Positions 14,374-21,690 of a DNA stretch of 28,085 nucleotides are shown here, piece after piece. Source of the stretch: Candidatus Bathyarchaeota archaeon (GTDB lineage: Archaea > Thermoproteota > Bathyarchaeia > 40CM-2-53-6); the NCBI GenBank assembly GCA_005888755.1, contig VBBQ01000038.1, positions 1 to 28,085 of the forward strand. Direction: 5' to 3'. The stretch's first letter is position 1, and every line of letters begins with the position of its first letter. Both the position numbers and the translations under genes were made by a program. The notes under the pieces were generated by a model. That model was not told where the DNA came from and searched no databases. It worked only from the letters and a program-made list of their open reading frames with translations.

Positions 14374-14661
14374 CTATTTTCTTCTTGGTGTTTCTTGGAT
14401 TTCCTGGTAGAGCTTGTCTCTTTTCTTGTCGCTGTAGTGGTCGTAGGCGAGTTCTAGAGTCTTGCATCCTTTCTTTCGTAAATATGATCTTGTTTCTTTG
14501 TCTCTTATCATCTGGGCCCTAGCAAGGTGCACGGGCCTGTCAACGAACACGAGCAAAGGACGCGGATCGAGAGCGAAACAGAAATCAGCAATCGCGAACG
14601 AAATCTCCACCTGGATTTGAAAGACTATCTGACTGAGTTTGATCGCTAGTTCTTGTTCCAT
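14374..14661 (-). CDS. DUF559/Vsr-like nuclease-fold protein, third member of a local family and least damaged
   Basis: The product is 95 residues. Motifs in order: EQELAIKLSQIV (residues 2-13), IADFCF (about 24-29) with D26, LLVFVDRPVH (about 35-44) with D40, KETRSYLRKKG and TLELAYDHYSDKK. These align throughout with the frameshifted copy at 12056-12369. In DUF559/Vsr-type nucleases the segment is E-x-D-G-x-x-H; here the Glu is Phe and the Gly is Arg, so the canonical catalytic site is altered. It could be an inactive DNA-binding relative, or a family with a different activity. The start is ATG 14661; the frame continues upstream as KTGIRPARM to a TGA, without an obvious earlier start. Confidence 0.55.
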   Translation of the reverse strand: MEQELAIKLSQIVFQIQVEISFAIADFCFALDPRPLLVFVDRPVHLARAQMIRDKETRSYLRKKGCKTLELAYDHYSDKKRDKLYQEIQETPRRK

Positions 14662-14694
14662 TCGTGCAGGTCTTATGCCGGTCTTTCACTGGCC

Positions 14695-15033
14695 CTAGCG
14701 CGGAGAAGGCGGCTCGTTTACATCAGGGTGCCAGAGAGAGGGTAGGTTTGTTAGTTTTTCCCATCCTCGACCCGGGTCTCCCATATCCTCGACAGTAAGA
14801 TTGTCAAAGTAATCGTCGAGGACAGCAGCCCTCTCCTGCGCGAGAGGTGGAACACAATAGTCCTCCTCTTCCCATAGAGCAGACCCATCCTCCCTGAGCC
14901 GCGCGTTGACAAGTCCATTTTCAAGCGATCGTACGAACGGACGCATCCTCGAAATCCCCCGAGAGTCAAGCCTCCTCCTCAACTCGCCCAGCCCTTCGAC
15001 CCGAGGCTTAGATGTCACCAACCAGAAGACCAT
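14695..15033 (-). CDS. Conserved archaeal-type protein of unknown function
   Basis: This is a 112-residue protein if started at ATG 15033, chosen because a GAGGT lies about ten bases upstream and because the 46 residues further upstream look non-coding. It opens MVFWLVTSKPRVEGLGELRR, a strand then a helix, followed by GISRMRPFVRSLENGLVNAR and a very acidic segment WEEEDYC, then LAQERAAVLDDYFDNLTVED. I have the impression of a conserved family in TACK archaea with the shape 'MxFWxVTxKPR...EEDYC..PLA.ER', but cannot name it. A ferredoxin-like fold as in YciI proteins is possible from the opening strand-helix. It is a soluble cytosolic protein. Confidence 0.55.
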   Translation of the reverse strand: MVFWLVTSKPRVEGLGELRRRLDSRGISRMRPFVRSLENGLVNARLREDGSALWEEEDYCVPPLAQERAAVLDDYFDNLTVEDMGDPGRGWEKLTNLPSLWHPDVNEPPSPR

Positions 15034-15219
15034 ACGCTCGCAGACCTCAGACGTCAATAATAGAGATGGGGAATAGAGGGATGTTCGTTTACAAATTGCA
15101 CAAAGCCCGAAGGGTTCTAACCCTAACCTCAGATTTTCTTCATACTGGATACAGAAAATTGGCCTCCTCACGAGTCAACGGCTAGCCTTTTCAGCCCAAT
15201 TCGAACGCGTCTAGGGTTC

Positions 15220-15660
15220 ATGTTTCCAGACAAAGCCAAGATGGTCAGAAACGCGAACGCGCTCTTGCTCGTGCTAGCCGTCGCACCCGTGGCGTATCTG
15301 GTTGTAGCAGCTCCATTGACGTTTGGAAAGGGAGGCCTAGCGAGAGATCCAAGCATCATTCCCGTGCTATTCTATGGTTTTGTGGTCGTCTCTCTAGTGA
15401 ACATCGGCACGATGGTCTTCTTCCAGACGAGCAAGAGCATCATGTCAGAAAGGGGCCGTTATGACCCGGTCGGCCGAACTTATCTGGTAATGTCGACAGG
15501 CGCAGTTCTATCGGAAGCACACGCAATATACGGGCTCGTCCTAACCCTCCTGTCAGGCTCGATATTCTACACGATCGGATTCTCTCTCGTCGCGTGGGCA
15601 TGTCTCTGGTGGGTCAGGGACAGATTCAAGATTAATCTCGGAAAACTACCAAACGCGTAG
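15220..15660 (+). CDS. Small four-helix membrane protein, rotor-subunit-c-like motif
   Basis: This 146-residue protein has four hydrophobic helices (about residues 14-32, 46-68, 88-106, 112-131). The third helix reads TGAVLSEAHAIYGLVLTLLS, which resembles the E-A-x-x-I-Y-G-L-V motif of ATP synthase rotor subunit c, including the Glu in the membrane. The rest of the protein differs and no ATP synthase genes are nearby, so this may be coincidence or a distant relative. The start is ATG 15220; ATG 15241 is an alternative. A T6 run ten bases after the stop (15670-15675) is a likely terminator. Confidence 0.55.
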   Translation: MFPDKAKMVRNANALLLVLAVAPVAYLVVAAPLTFGKGGLARDPSIIPVLFYGFVVVSLVNIGTMVFFQTSKSIMSERGRYDPVGRTYLVMSTGAVLSEAHAIYGLVLTLLSGSIFYTIGFSLVAWACLWWVRDRFKINLGKLPNA

Positions 15661-15669
15661 TCTCCAGCC

Positions 15670-15675
15670 TTTTTT
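15670..15675 (+). terminator. T6 run ending transcription of the 15220-15660 gene
   Basis: Six consecutive T, ten bases after the stop codon and before the next gene at 15724, in the position typical of an archaeal poly-U terminator. No stem is visible. Confidence 0.4.
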
Positions 15676-15723
15676 CCCTGCAAATTCAGATAACTATCCT
15701 CCAGACGATAACTAGATCCGGCT

Positions 15724-16263
15724 ATGCTGTTGAAAACTGCCAAGGTCGCACCGGTCAAACCAGCTATCTCTATCGATCTCTTGAACAAGATCGACGTTCG
15801 GGTAGGCACCATCGAGCTCGTAGAGGACATTCCTAGTTCAGAGAAGCTGGTCCGGCTTACAGTGGATTTCGGAGACCACAAGAGACGGATACTAGCCGGT
15901 ATGAAACGGGAACGCTCCAACCCCAAAGAAGTCCAGGGAAAACAGGCGTTGTTCGTGGTCAACCTTGAACCAAAACGGATCACGGGAGAGGTCTCCGAGG
16001 CTATGCTGTTCGACATCGGATACGCTGACGGGATCAAACCGGTACTAGCAGTCCCTGAGCGGCCGGTCCCCAACGGCGCAAGGGCGGCTGATCACAGCAA
16101 CATAGCCAAAGCTTGTGACGGTCATCTGAGACGTCTACGACCGCGAAATGCTACGAACACTCAAACAATACTAATCGGAAATACCTGCATGGCCTTGGGA
16201 TGTTTGAACCAGAACGGACAGTCCGCTCTTCTAGGCAAGAGAGGTCAAGACCTTCTCCCTTAG
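15724..16263 (+). CDS. tRNA-binding-domain (EMAP/CsaA/MetRS-beta-like) protein, 3' end probably shifted
   Basis: The first 120 residues form a complete oligonucleotide-binding (OB-fold) tRNA-binding domain: IDVRVGTIELVEDIPSSEKL, a strand RLTVDFGD, KRRILAGM, QALFVVNLEPKRITGEVSEA, then ML and PNGARA near 117-122. This domain in stand-alone proteins binds tRNA (CsaA- or MetRS-beta-like). Relatives end right after P-N-G-x-R-x-G. Here the frame continues with 57 residues of unlikely sequence because the GGC GGC at 16084-16089 appears one G short; adding it gives ...ARAG and TGA at 16089-16091. The real product is therefore about 122 residues. The start is ATG 15724. Confidence 0.8.
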   Translation: MLLKTAKVAPVKPAISIDLLNKIDVRVGTIELVEDIPSSEKLVRLTVDFGDHKRRILAGMKRERSNPKEVQGKQALFVVNLEPKRITGEVSEAMLFDIGYADGIKPVLAVPERPVPNGARAADHSNIAKACDGHLRRLRPRNATNTQTILIGNTCMALGCLNQNGQSALLGKRGQDLLP

Positions 16264-16562
16264 GCCCATAACCCACAATCCAAGAATGAGAGCAAGTCCA
16301 GACGCCAGAAGCGATATCACACCAGGCGCATAATTCGGAAAGTACCAATCTACTCCATTCCCAACCAAGAACAGGGACGACACCACTGATGGAAGCGAGC
16401 GACAACGATGAGGATAGCGAGCACCCTCGTGCGCCATCTACCGGTGTAGAGCAAAGCACCAGATACCATCACCCCGATAAGACCGCCGAGGAAGATGGCT
16501 GCGTCGGGAATCAGAAACGGCTTCGATTGAAGAGATCCAACAACTGAAAAGAACCCTATCAT
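16231..16562 (-). pseudogene. Small three-helix membrane protein, split by a frameshift
   Basis: Reading from ATG 16562 gives IFLGGLIGVMVSGALLY then TGRWRTRVLAILIVV, and the frame loses sense near 16395. In the next frame the sequence continues SLPSVVSSLFLVGNGVDWYF, NYAPGVISLLASGLALILG, then WVMGLREKVLTSLA, to a stop at 16231. The two parts form a natural 110-residue protein with three to four membrane helices, a short extracellular loop with aromatic residues and a basic cytoplasmic end. One inserted base around 16390-16400 would reconcile them. It overlaps the tail of the shifted tRNA-binding gene on the other strand, more evidence that tail is not real. No family recognised. Confidence 0.5.
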
Positions 16563-16822
16563 GCTCCAAGCCTACCATGTCCCTCCTGCCCCTATACCAT
16601 CCCGTCAATCTTTCTGACAGTATCGAATGGCAAGGACAACCACTCACGAGAGTTATCCGGTCAAAGAGAAATCGAACCGCAAAAGCCGGTTAGCTTACTC
16701 CCCAGTTTATCGTCGGCCCCCTTCTATGGTTCAGATACGACCAACGCACATTCTCAAGAAGGAAGAAATTAGAAGCCACTCTATGGACTTGCAGTCCAGT
16801 CGAGCGTCCGAGGGACTGAGAG
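16563..16822. other. Intergenic stretch with overlapping hairpins ahead of the second AbrB/PIN pair
   Basis: No convincing gene is seen here; a 66-codon plus-strand frame at 16627-16827 has Arg/Ser-rich, non-native composition. Two mutually exclusive stems share one arm: TGGAC(16784-16788)/GTCCA(16794-16798) and CAGTCC(16792-16797)/GGACTG(16813-16818). A short stem AACCG/CGGTT is near 16675-16691. It could be the end of an RNA or chance; no tRNA fold can be drawn. Confidence 0.3.
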
Positions 16823-16846
16823 CTTAAAAGTAAGACGCGTCTTACT
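16823..16846 (+). promoter_or_regulatory. TATA box and palindromic operator of the second AbrB/PIN pair
   Basis: AGTAAGACGCGTCTTACT (16829-16846) is a perfect 18-bp palindrome. CTTAAAAG (16823-16830) just ahead is a good TATA box, predicting transcription from about 16852 and a leader of about 12 bases before ATG 16864. The layout (TATA, operator, short leader, AbrB gene) is like that at 11338-11374, although the operator sequence differs. Repression by the antitoxin is inferred. Confidence 0.7.
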
Positions 16847-16863
16847 CTAGTCAGAGAGCGACA

Positions 16864-17136
16864 ATGGACCTAGGGATGACAAAGGTATCGAGCAAAGGAC
16901 AAGTCGTCATTCCTGGACTCATAAGAGACAGGCTCGGGCTGACCGACGGCAGCCAACTACTGGTCTTCGGAGAAGGCGACACCATTATCCTGAAAAAAGT
17001 CGGTTTCGCCTCCAGCGAAAACAAGGAAGTCCTTGTCTCGGTCAGGGACAAGATTCGCCAGCTTGGCATCACCCGTGAAGACGTCTCCAGGGAAGTCAAA
17101 GCGGTAAGAGCCCGAAAAGCCAGACGGGCTCGATGA
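16864..17136 (+). CDS. AbrB-type antitoxin of the second PIN pair
   Basis: This 90-residue protein has an N-terminal SpoVT/AbrB domain (residues 5-46: KVSSKGQVVIPGLIRDRLGL, DGSQLLVF and DTIILKKV) and a C-terminal region (VRDKIRQLGITREDVSREV), ending in a very basic tail of Arg/Lys/Ala (about 79-90) that may aid DNA or toxin binding. The start is ATG 16864, 18 bases after the palindromic operator. It overlaps the PIN gene by four bases (ATGA), so the two are translationally coupled. The DNA-binding part is a clear relative of the first antitoxin, but the tails differ, so each probably recognises only its own toxin. Confidence 0.88.
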   Translation: MDLGMTKVSSKGQVVIPGLIRDRLGLTDGSQLLVFGEGDTIILKKVGFASSENKEVLVSVRDKIRQLGITREDVSREVKAVRARKARRAR

Positions 17137-17663
17137 AACCCCGCCTGGTCATGGATACAAGCGTCCTAGTATCAGGAATTTTCTTCGCAAAGGGAAACGA
17201 GGCCCAGATACTCAGCTATGCGATCGAAGGAAGAGCCGTTCTCCTGGCCAGTCTGGACACTCTTGAAGAGCTGAGGGAAGTTCTCACCCGGCCAAAATTC
17301 CAGTTGACACAGCCAGAAGCACTTACCCTCTTTCAAATGGTCTTGTCGAGATGCGAGATCGTCCTCAATCCCGAAAAAGCAGAGGCCAAGTGCAGAGACC
17401 CTGACGACCAGAAATTTCTCGACTGCGCAGTAGCCGGAAAAGCAGACCACCTCGTCACAGGAGATCCGGACCTTCTAGTAATGGAACGCGCAGGACGGAC
17501 CATGATACTCACTGGAGCCCAATTGGTCAAAGTCCTTAGAAAAACCTGGTCAACCCCGCCCAAGCTCAGCGACATCGCGGGAAGCAAGAGAATTTCGAAG
17601 GAAGATTGGCTGAGAACCCGGGGTATCATCCGGAATTCAGAGACTGAAGCGCGAGAGGGCTGA
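17133..17663 (+). CDS. PIN-domain toxin (PF13470/COG1569-type)
   Basis: This 176-residue protein has the PIN domain over residues 4-135: VMDTSVLVSGIF with D8, LEELREVLTRPKF with E46, a FLDCAVAGKADHLVTGDPDL stretch with D97 and D111/D113. This arrangement and the phrase 'S-G-I-F...E-L-x-E-V-L-x-R-P-K' define the 'putative toxin component, PIN family' group rather than classical VapC. Residues 136-176 (PPKLSDIAGSKRISKEDWLRT) form a C-terminal tail not needed for the fold. It is translated together with the preceding AbrB antitoxin. All acidic residues are intact. The target RNA is unknown. Confidence 0.86.
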   Translation: MKPRLVMDTSVLVSGIFFAKGNEAQILSYAIEGRAVLLASLDTLEELREVLTRPKFQLTQPEALTLFQMVLSRCEIVLNPEKAEAKCRDPDDQKFLDCAVAGKADHLVTGDPDLLVMERAGRTMILTGAQLVKVLRKTWSTPPKLSDIAGSKRISKEDWLRTRGIIRNSETEAREG

Positions 17664-17671
17664 GGAAGGAG

Positions 17672-18232
17672 CTATTCCCGGGCTGTTTGGAGTCTTTCTA
17701 TTCTCTCGTTGACCCTGGGCCGAAAGCCCAGTCTTGCTAGCGGATGCTTCCATTCCAGGCCCTGATCCCGGATCTTACCTAGTGACCCTTGCAAGGCTTC
17801 CTTTCCAACAAGCGAGGCTGCTTGGAAATCGGCTTCAAAGAAGAGACCTTTCACATAACCAAACATGTACAATCTCAGGACAGTGAGAGAGAAGATCATC
17901 CATGCAGCAATTATTCCCAATAGAAGCAGGATCGAATAGTCTGATCTTTCTATCTTGACAAACTGGAGGATCCCGAAGACGAGGGGAAACTCGCCCAGCC
18001 CCAGCGGCAAGATCAGACGCGTCAAACCTGCCCGTTTCATCTTCGGGACCATGAGGTGGTAGTAGATCATTGAGGAGGCAATGAGCGGTTTCAGATCTTC
18101 CAGCGTCAGCTTCCCCTTCATCTGCCGAGGCAGTTTCACTTCACCGTAGGCGACGATCACGTCGCTGGCCTTCATCCGGTCGACCCAGGATACCGCGTCC
18201 GGCTCAGGCTTTCTGATCCCTAGCCTCTGCAA
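17672..18232 (-). CDS. M48-like membrane protein without the HExxH motif, 5' end uncertain
   Basis: The product is 186 residues from TTG 18232. Two membrane helices are at about residues 70-90 and 100-125. After them, KGLFFEADFQAASLVGKEALQGS at about 131-153 resembles the E-x-x-A-D-x-x-A-x-x-L-x-G segment of M48 (HtpX/Ste24) metalloproteases, but the zinc-binding HExxH is absent. It may therefore be an inactive relative or fragment. The open frame extends upstream as SRDPEDERILDYARELLQRL with good coding character to about 18301 without ATG, GTG or TTG. The true start may be a non-standard codon or lost to an indel. A TATA-like tract near 18330 faces both ways. Confidence 0.5.
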   Translation of the reverse strand: MQRLGIRKPEPDAVSWVDRMKASDVIVAYGEVKLPRQMKGKLTLEDLKPLIASSMIYYHLMVPKMKRAGLTRLILPLGLGEFPLVFGILQFVKIERSDYSILLLLGIIAAWMIFSLTVLRLYMFGYVKGLFFEADFQAASLVGKEALQGSLGKIRDQGLEWKHPLARLGFRPRVNERIERLQTARE

Positions 18233-18326
18233 CAGCTCCCGAGCATAATCCAGAATTCTTTCGTCTTCCGGATCCCGGGACCCGGCCTTAGAATCTGACA
18301 GAATCTATTATGGGAAGAGTCCCGTC

Positions 18327-18334
18327 ATAAAAAG
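18327..18334. promoter_or_regulatory. Shared AT tract in the divergent promoter of the M48-like and eL22-like genes
   Basis: ATAAAAAG on the plus strand and CTTTTTAT on the minus strand could each act as a TATA element. On the plus strand it predicts transcription from about 18355, nine bases before TTG 18364. On the minus strand it predicts a start near 18303, close to the beginning of the open frame of the M48-like gene. Confidence 0.4.
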
Positions 18335-18363
18335 AACGCGCAATTGGACATCCAGCGCTAGAA

Positions 18364-18774
18364 TTGAGCCGCTGGACTAAGCGCGAAGCTGACGATCTCG
18401 ACAGTCATCAGGTTTCTTCCCTAGTCGAGTTCATGAAGGCCAAGGCTGATGGACATTTTGTCCTGCATGGGAAGAGCCTCGAAGTCATTGGCCTATCCAA
18501 CAAGAAGGTCAAGTTTCTCCTCCGTAAATTCCTCTACGCCAACCACCTATCCGAGTACAACGTCCTAGCTAGAGCAGACACTTTCGAGATAGGTCGCATC
18601 AGACCCGAAGCAAAGTCGAAGGAGGATGAGAGACTGAAGCACCCAATGCCCTTCGTGCCCATGCCACCTCCACCCACCGCTGTCAAGCCCAGACTGGTCG
18701 TCGAGTGGCAAGGAAAACCCCCACGAAGAAGATGGGCAACAAGAAATGACATCAGAGCATGCCTGGAGCTCTAG
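18364..18774 (+). CDS. eL22 (eukaryotic-type ribosomal protein L22e)-like protein
   Basis: The product is 136 residues. The core at about residues 18-75 is VSSLVEFMKAKADGHFVLHG, then LEVIGLSNKKVKFLLRKFLY, then HLSEYNVLARADTFEIGRI. Eukaryotic eL22 has the same order: a helix, a strand ITVTSEV, then [25 protein letters not shown], then an E-L-R-Y-F strand. The shared points are the K/R-x-V/L-K-F/Y-L-x-K/R-K-F/Y-L helix, the x-x-L-x-x-Y/W turn and the final beta strand. It differs by a Pro-rich linker (PFVPMPPPP) and basic C-terminus (PPRRRWATR), which might bind RNA. eL22 is usually considered eukaryotic with relatives in some archaea. The call is from motif comparison by eye. The start is TTG 18364. 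Confidence 0.5.
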   Translation: MSRWTKREADDLDSHQVSSLVEFMKAKADGHFVLHGKSLEVIGLSNKKVKFLLRKFLYANHLSEYNVLARADTFEIGRIRPEAKSKEDERLKHPMPFVPMPPPPTAVKPRLVVEWQGKPPRRRWATRNDIRACLEL

Positions 18775-18838
18775 CGAACTTCCAAAAATGAGACGCCGTA
18801 TAGCGATTAATATTCGAGCTGCCATCTAGCTACAGGAC

Positions 18839-19336
18839 TTGTCCGATCAAACCCTCGATATGCTGGATGATGAGGCCGAGGAAAAGCGTGCTCGATGGAT
18901 TTTCAACCTAGTAGTCTTCTTTCTCGTGTTTTCGTTTGCAGTCGACTTGAGCTTCATGACCGGCTCGCTGATCCCTGTCGGAGTAGGGATATCCCTCATA
19001 TGCTGGCGTGTCTGGAGAACACCGGAAATCCTGAACCCGATTACTTCCCATTTGGGACATGGCCCGCGCCGACTCGTTCAGAATCTAGCGGTTGCGCTCG
19101 GAGTAGCGCCCATTCTTCTAGGCGTAAGTGTCAATGCTACTTCGAATCCTTACGCAGTCTCACGCGGGTTCCCCTTTTCAGTAGCGTACGTAATTCCAGG
19201 TTGCTTTGGCCCAGGAAGTCCGCTGGGCTGCCTTGCCTACGACCCATTGGGGGTCGTACTAGATTATCTGTTCTGGGCGGGGCTCTCCTTCGGTATTCTC
19301 ACACTTGCTCGTTGGATTCGGGTTCGTGGAACCTAA
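18839..19336 (+). CDS. Four-helix membrane protein of unknown function
   Basis: This 165-residue protein has hydrophobic helices at about residues 22-40, 42-60, 80-98 and 140-158. An acidic N-terminus (DMLDDEAEEKRAR) and a Cys-containing loop (CFGPGSPLGC, about 122-131) between helices three and four, possibly a disulfide-bonded extracytoplasmic loop, are the only distinctive features. The start is TTG 18839. The S9 peptidase gene begins 56 bases after its stop on the same strand, and the two may share a transcript. No family recognised. Confidence 0.55.
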   Translation: MSDQTLDMLDDEAEEKRARWIFNLVVFFLVFSFAVDLSFMTGSLIPVGVGISLICWRVWRTPEILNPITSHLGHGPRRLVQNLAVALGVAPILLGVSVNATSNPYAVSRGFPFSVAYVIPGCFGPGSPLGCLAYDPLGVVLDYLFWAGLSFGILTLARWIRVRGT

Positions 19337-19392
19337 CGACTTCGCATCCACTCCGATAGTTCTAACTATTCCGTGTTCCCGTCACGGGTCAA

Positions 19393-21267
19393 ATGATTCC
19401 CACACCTGCCTCGAAACTGGCCAGCGACGCTATCACTAGCCCGTCCAACCCTACCTATCGTCCGTTGGACATTGACACGCTCTACTACACGCGTTCCATC
19501 TACGCTCTACGCTGGTCTGTTGACAACGAGCATCTCTATTTCGAGACAAACATCACCGGCCGATACAACATCTGGCGCGTCCCAAGCACCGGCGGTTGGC
19601 CCGTACAGCTTACAGTCAGCGAGGAGAAGACAGATCTCGCTGATCCCAGCCCAGACGGCTTTCATCTTCTCTACTCTCAAGACTATCAGGGCGACGAGAA
19701 ACCGAATCTCTACCTGCTCAATCTAACAGAATACCAGACCCGGAACATTACCAACACGGACAAGAGAGGCCATCGAGACATGAAGTGGAGCCCGGATAGC
19801 CGTTCCCTCGTCTACGCGGCCGAGCGCGATATTCCCGGAACCTACCCAATCTTCCAACACGACCTTGCAACCGGGACAGTCAAGAAAATAATCAGCAGCG
19901 AGACAGGCGATTGCGAAGCGGTAGAGTTCAGTCCTGACGGGAGAAAACTCGCTTTCTCTAGAACTAGAAACTACCAGTACAGCGGTGTCAGTGTCCACGA
20001 TTTAGAAACGAGGAGTGAAACCATCCTCGCCCCGATAGATGATCGCGCTACCAATATCGTCGGCGGCTGGACGCGGGACAACAGACGGGTCTACGTTACC
20101 AGTAATGCTAACGATAAGGGAATGGAGGCTGTCGCTTTACTTGACATCAAAGAAAACGCGGAATTCCAGTGGCTCACTCTTCAGGACTGGGACAGCCAAC
20201 TCGCAGACGTCAGCCAAACAGAAGACAAGTACGCATACATCGTCAACGAGGCTGGGAATATCCATCTCTACATCTGCGATCTGAAAGGAGAGCAGGAAGA
20301 GATACCGCCCGGCCACGGAGTCATACGCGGCGCCCGGTTCTCTCCAGACGGCAAACAGCTCGCGATAATACACGGATCAGGAGATAGTCCCCATGAAATC
20401 TGGGTCTACGATCTCAAACAGCGCACCCTCAAACAAATCACATACTCGCTAGTCGGTGGATTAAACCAGGACAACTTCGTCCAACCCCACCTGATCGTAT
20501 ATCCGGCCCAAGACCAGACCCCTGTCTCGGGCTTCCTCTACGTCCCAGCCAACATCAAACCTGACCGATCACACCCGGCCATCGTCTATGTCCACGGCGG
20601 ACCCCAGTGGCAACACTTCAACAGCTGGTATCCCAACATCCAATACCTCACTAGTCATGGATATCTCGTCATCGCACCAAACTATCGCGGATCAACCGGT
20701 TTTGGACGCGAATACATGGAATCATTACGAAAAGACGCTGGCAGAGGCGATCTCAACGACCTTGTCGCGGCCACCGAATATCTCAAAACAACAGGCTACG
20801 TAGATCCGAAAAAAATCGCGATAATGGGTGGGTCCTGGGGAGGATACCTCACGCTAATGGCGTTGACAAAGACACCTGAGATATGGGCCGCAGGCGTCAG
20901 CATTGTCCCACTAGCAAACTGGTTCACAGCCCACATGAACGAGGACCCCGTCCTCCAGAAAAATGATGAGTGGTTGATGGGCAATCCTGTCACCGACCGC
21001 GAGCTCTGGCACGACCGCTCACCACTATTCTTCGCAGACCGGATCCGCGCGCCCCTACTCCTACTCGCCGGCCAAAACGACATCCGATGCCCGGTAGAGG
21101 AAACACAACAGATGGCCGAAGCAGCACGGAAAAACGGGGTAACGGTCGAGGTCAAGATCTACGAGAACGAGGGCCACGGGTTCGTCCGGCGTGAGAACGA
21201 GATAGATGCGTTCAAGAGAGCAGCAAGATTCCTAGACACGCACATCGGAGAACAGAGACCTGCCTGA
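19393..21267 (+). CDS. S9 family serine peptidase (prolyl oligopeptidase/acylaminoacyl peptidase type)
   Basis: This 624-residue protein has an N-terminal beta-propeller at about residues 35-365, with TolB/WD40-type turns (DPSPDGFHLLYS, KWSPDSRSLVY, EFSPDGRKLAFS, RFSPDGKQLAII). An alpha/beta hydrolase domain follows at about 370-620, with HGGPQW at the oxyanion site, GGSWGGY carrying nucleophile S481, D563 in AGQNDIRCP, and H595 in NEGHGF. All catalytic residues are in place. Such enzymes cleave short peptides or remove acylated N-terminal residues, in the cytosol. No signal peptide is present. The start is ATG 19393. Length is typical. Confidence 0.95.
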   Translation: MIPTPASKLASDAITSPSNPTYRPLDIDTLYYTRSIYALRWSVDNEHLYFETNITGRYNIWRVPSTGGWPVQLTVSEEKTDLADPSPDGFHLLYSQDYQGDEKPNLYLLNLTEYQTRNITNTDKRGHRDMKWSPDSRSLVYAAERDIPGTYPIFQHDLATGTVKKIISSETGDCEAVEFSPDGRKLAFSRTRNYQYSGVSVHDLETRSETILAPIDDRATNIVGGWTRDNRRVYVTSNANDKGMEAVALLDIKENAEFQWLTLQDWDSQLADVSQTEDKYAYIVNEAGNIHLYICDLKGEQEEIPPGHGVIRGARFSPDGKQLAIIHGSGDSPHEIWVYDLKQRTLKQITYSLVGGLNQDNFVQPHLIVYPAQDQTPVSGFLYVPANIKPDRSHPAIVYVHGGPQWQHFNSWYPNIQYLTSHGYLVIAPNYRGSTGFGREYMESLRKDAGRGDLNDLVAATEYLKTTGYVDPKKIAIMGGSWGGYLTLMALTKTPEIWAAGVSIVPLANWFTAHMNEDPVLQKNDEWLMGNPVTDRELWHDRSPLFFADRIRAPLLLLAGQNDIRCPVEETQQMAEAARKNGVTVEVKIYENEGHGFVRRENEIDAFKRAARFLDTHIGEQRPA

Positions 21268-21289
21268 TATCGCTAGCTCGAACCCATTC

Positions 21290-21577
21290 TTACCTGAATG
21301 GTATGGACAGCCATAGGTCTAGGGTTACGATAATCGCGCCGAACCCGATCAGAGTGTAATTCATCTGGTCCTTTCTGATGATTCGCGATCCAAGCACCCC
21401 GGCTACGGCGAGCATTAGACCAAACCAGGCTACAAGATGGATCAAGAACCCAACAACAGCGGTTGCACCGCCCAGCCAGCGAGGAACAAATCCCACAATG
21501 CCATTGTAAACCTCCAGAACTATCGCGCCGAGAATAACCCCGATCAAGAACCAGCCAAGACGTCCAGTAGAGGCCAA
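21290..21577 (-). CDS. Small three-helix membrane protein
   Basis: This 95-residue protein has three predicted membrane helices (about residues 8-30, 38-61, 74-91), separated by an N-x-x-x-G-x-V-P-R-W loop and a basic SRIIRKDQM loop on the cytoplasmic side. No family recognised. The start is TTG 21577, without a strong ribosome-binding site. It is convergent with the S9 peptidase (22-base gap) and follows the surface-protein gene on the same strand by 113 bases. Confidence 0.5.
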   Translation of the reverse strand: MASTGRLGWFLIGVILGAIVLEVYNGIVGFVPRWLGGATAVVGFLIHLVAWFGLMLAVAGVLGSRIIRKDQMNYTLIGFGAIIVTLDLWLSIPFR

Positions 21578-21690
21578 GACGATTCGTCGTTCGCCAAAGT
21601 GGTCCCGCCTGGTCTTTAATCAGATGTGACCCTAGTCGCCATTCCGCATTAGCTGCTTTCAGAGTGATCTTGGAAAGAACAGGGGAGGAA

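Noticed and set aside
16660-16800. Possible tRNA, suggested by TTAGCTTA, GGTTCAGAT and a GGACTTGCAGTCC stem
   Set aside because: No acceptor stem or T-stem pairs, and the anticodon-like loop has the wrong size.
16627-16827. 66-codon plus-strand frame ahead of the second AbrB gene
   Set aside because: Composition is unlike neighbouring proteins, and the frame runs across the hairpins into the TATA box.
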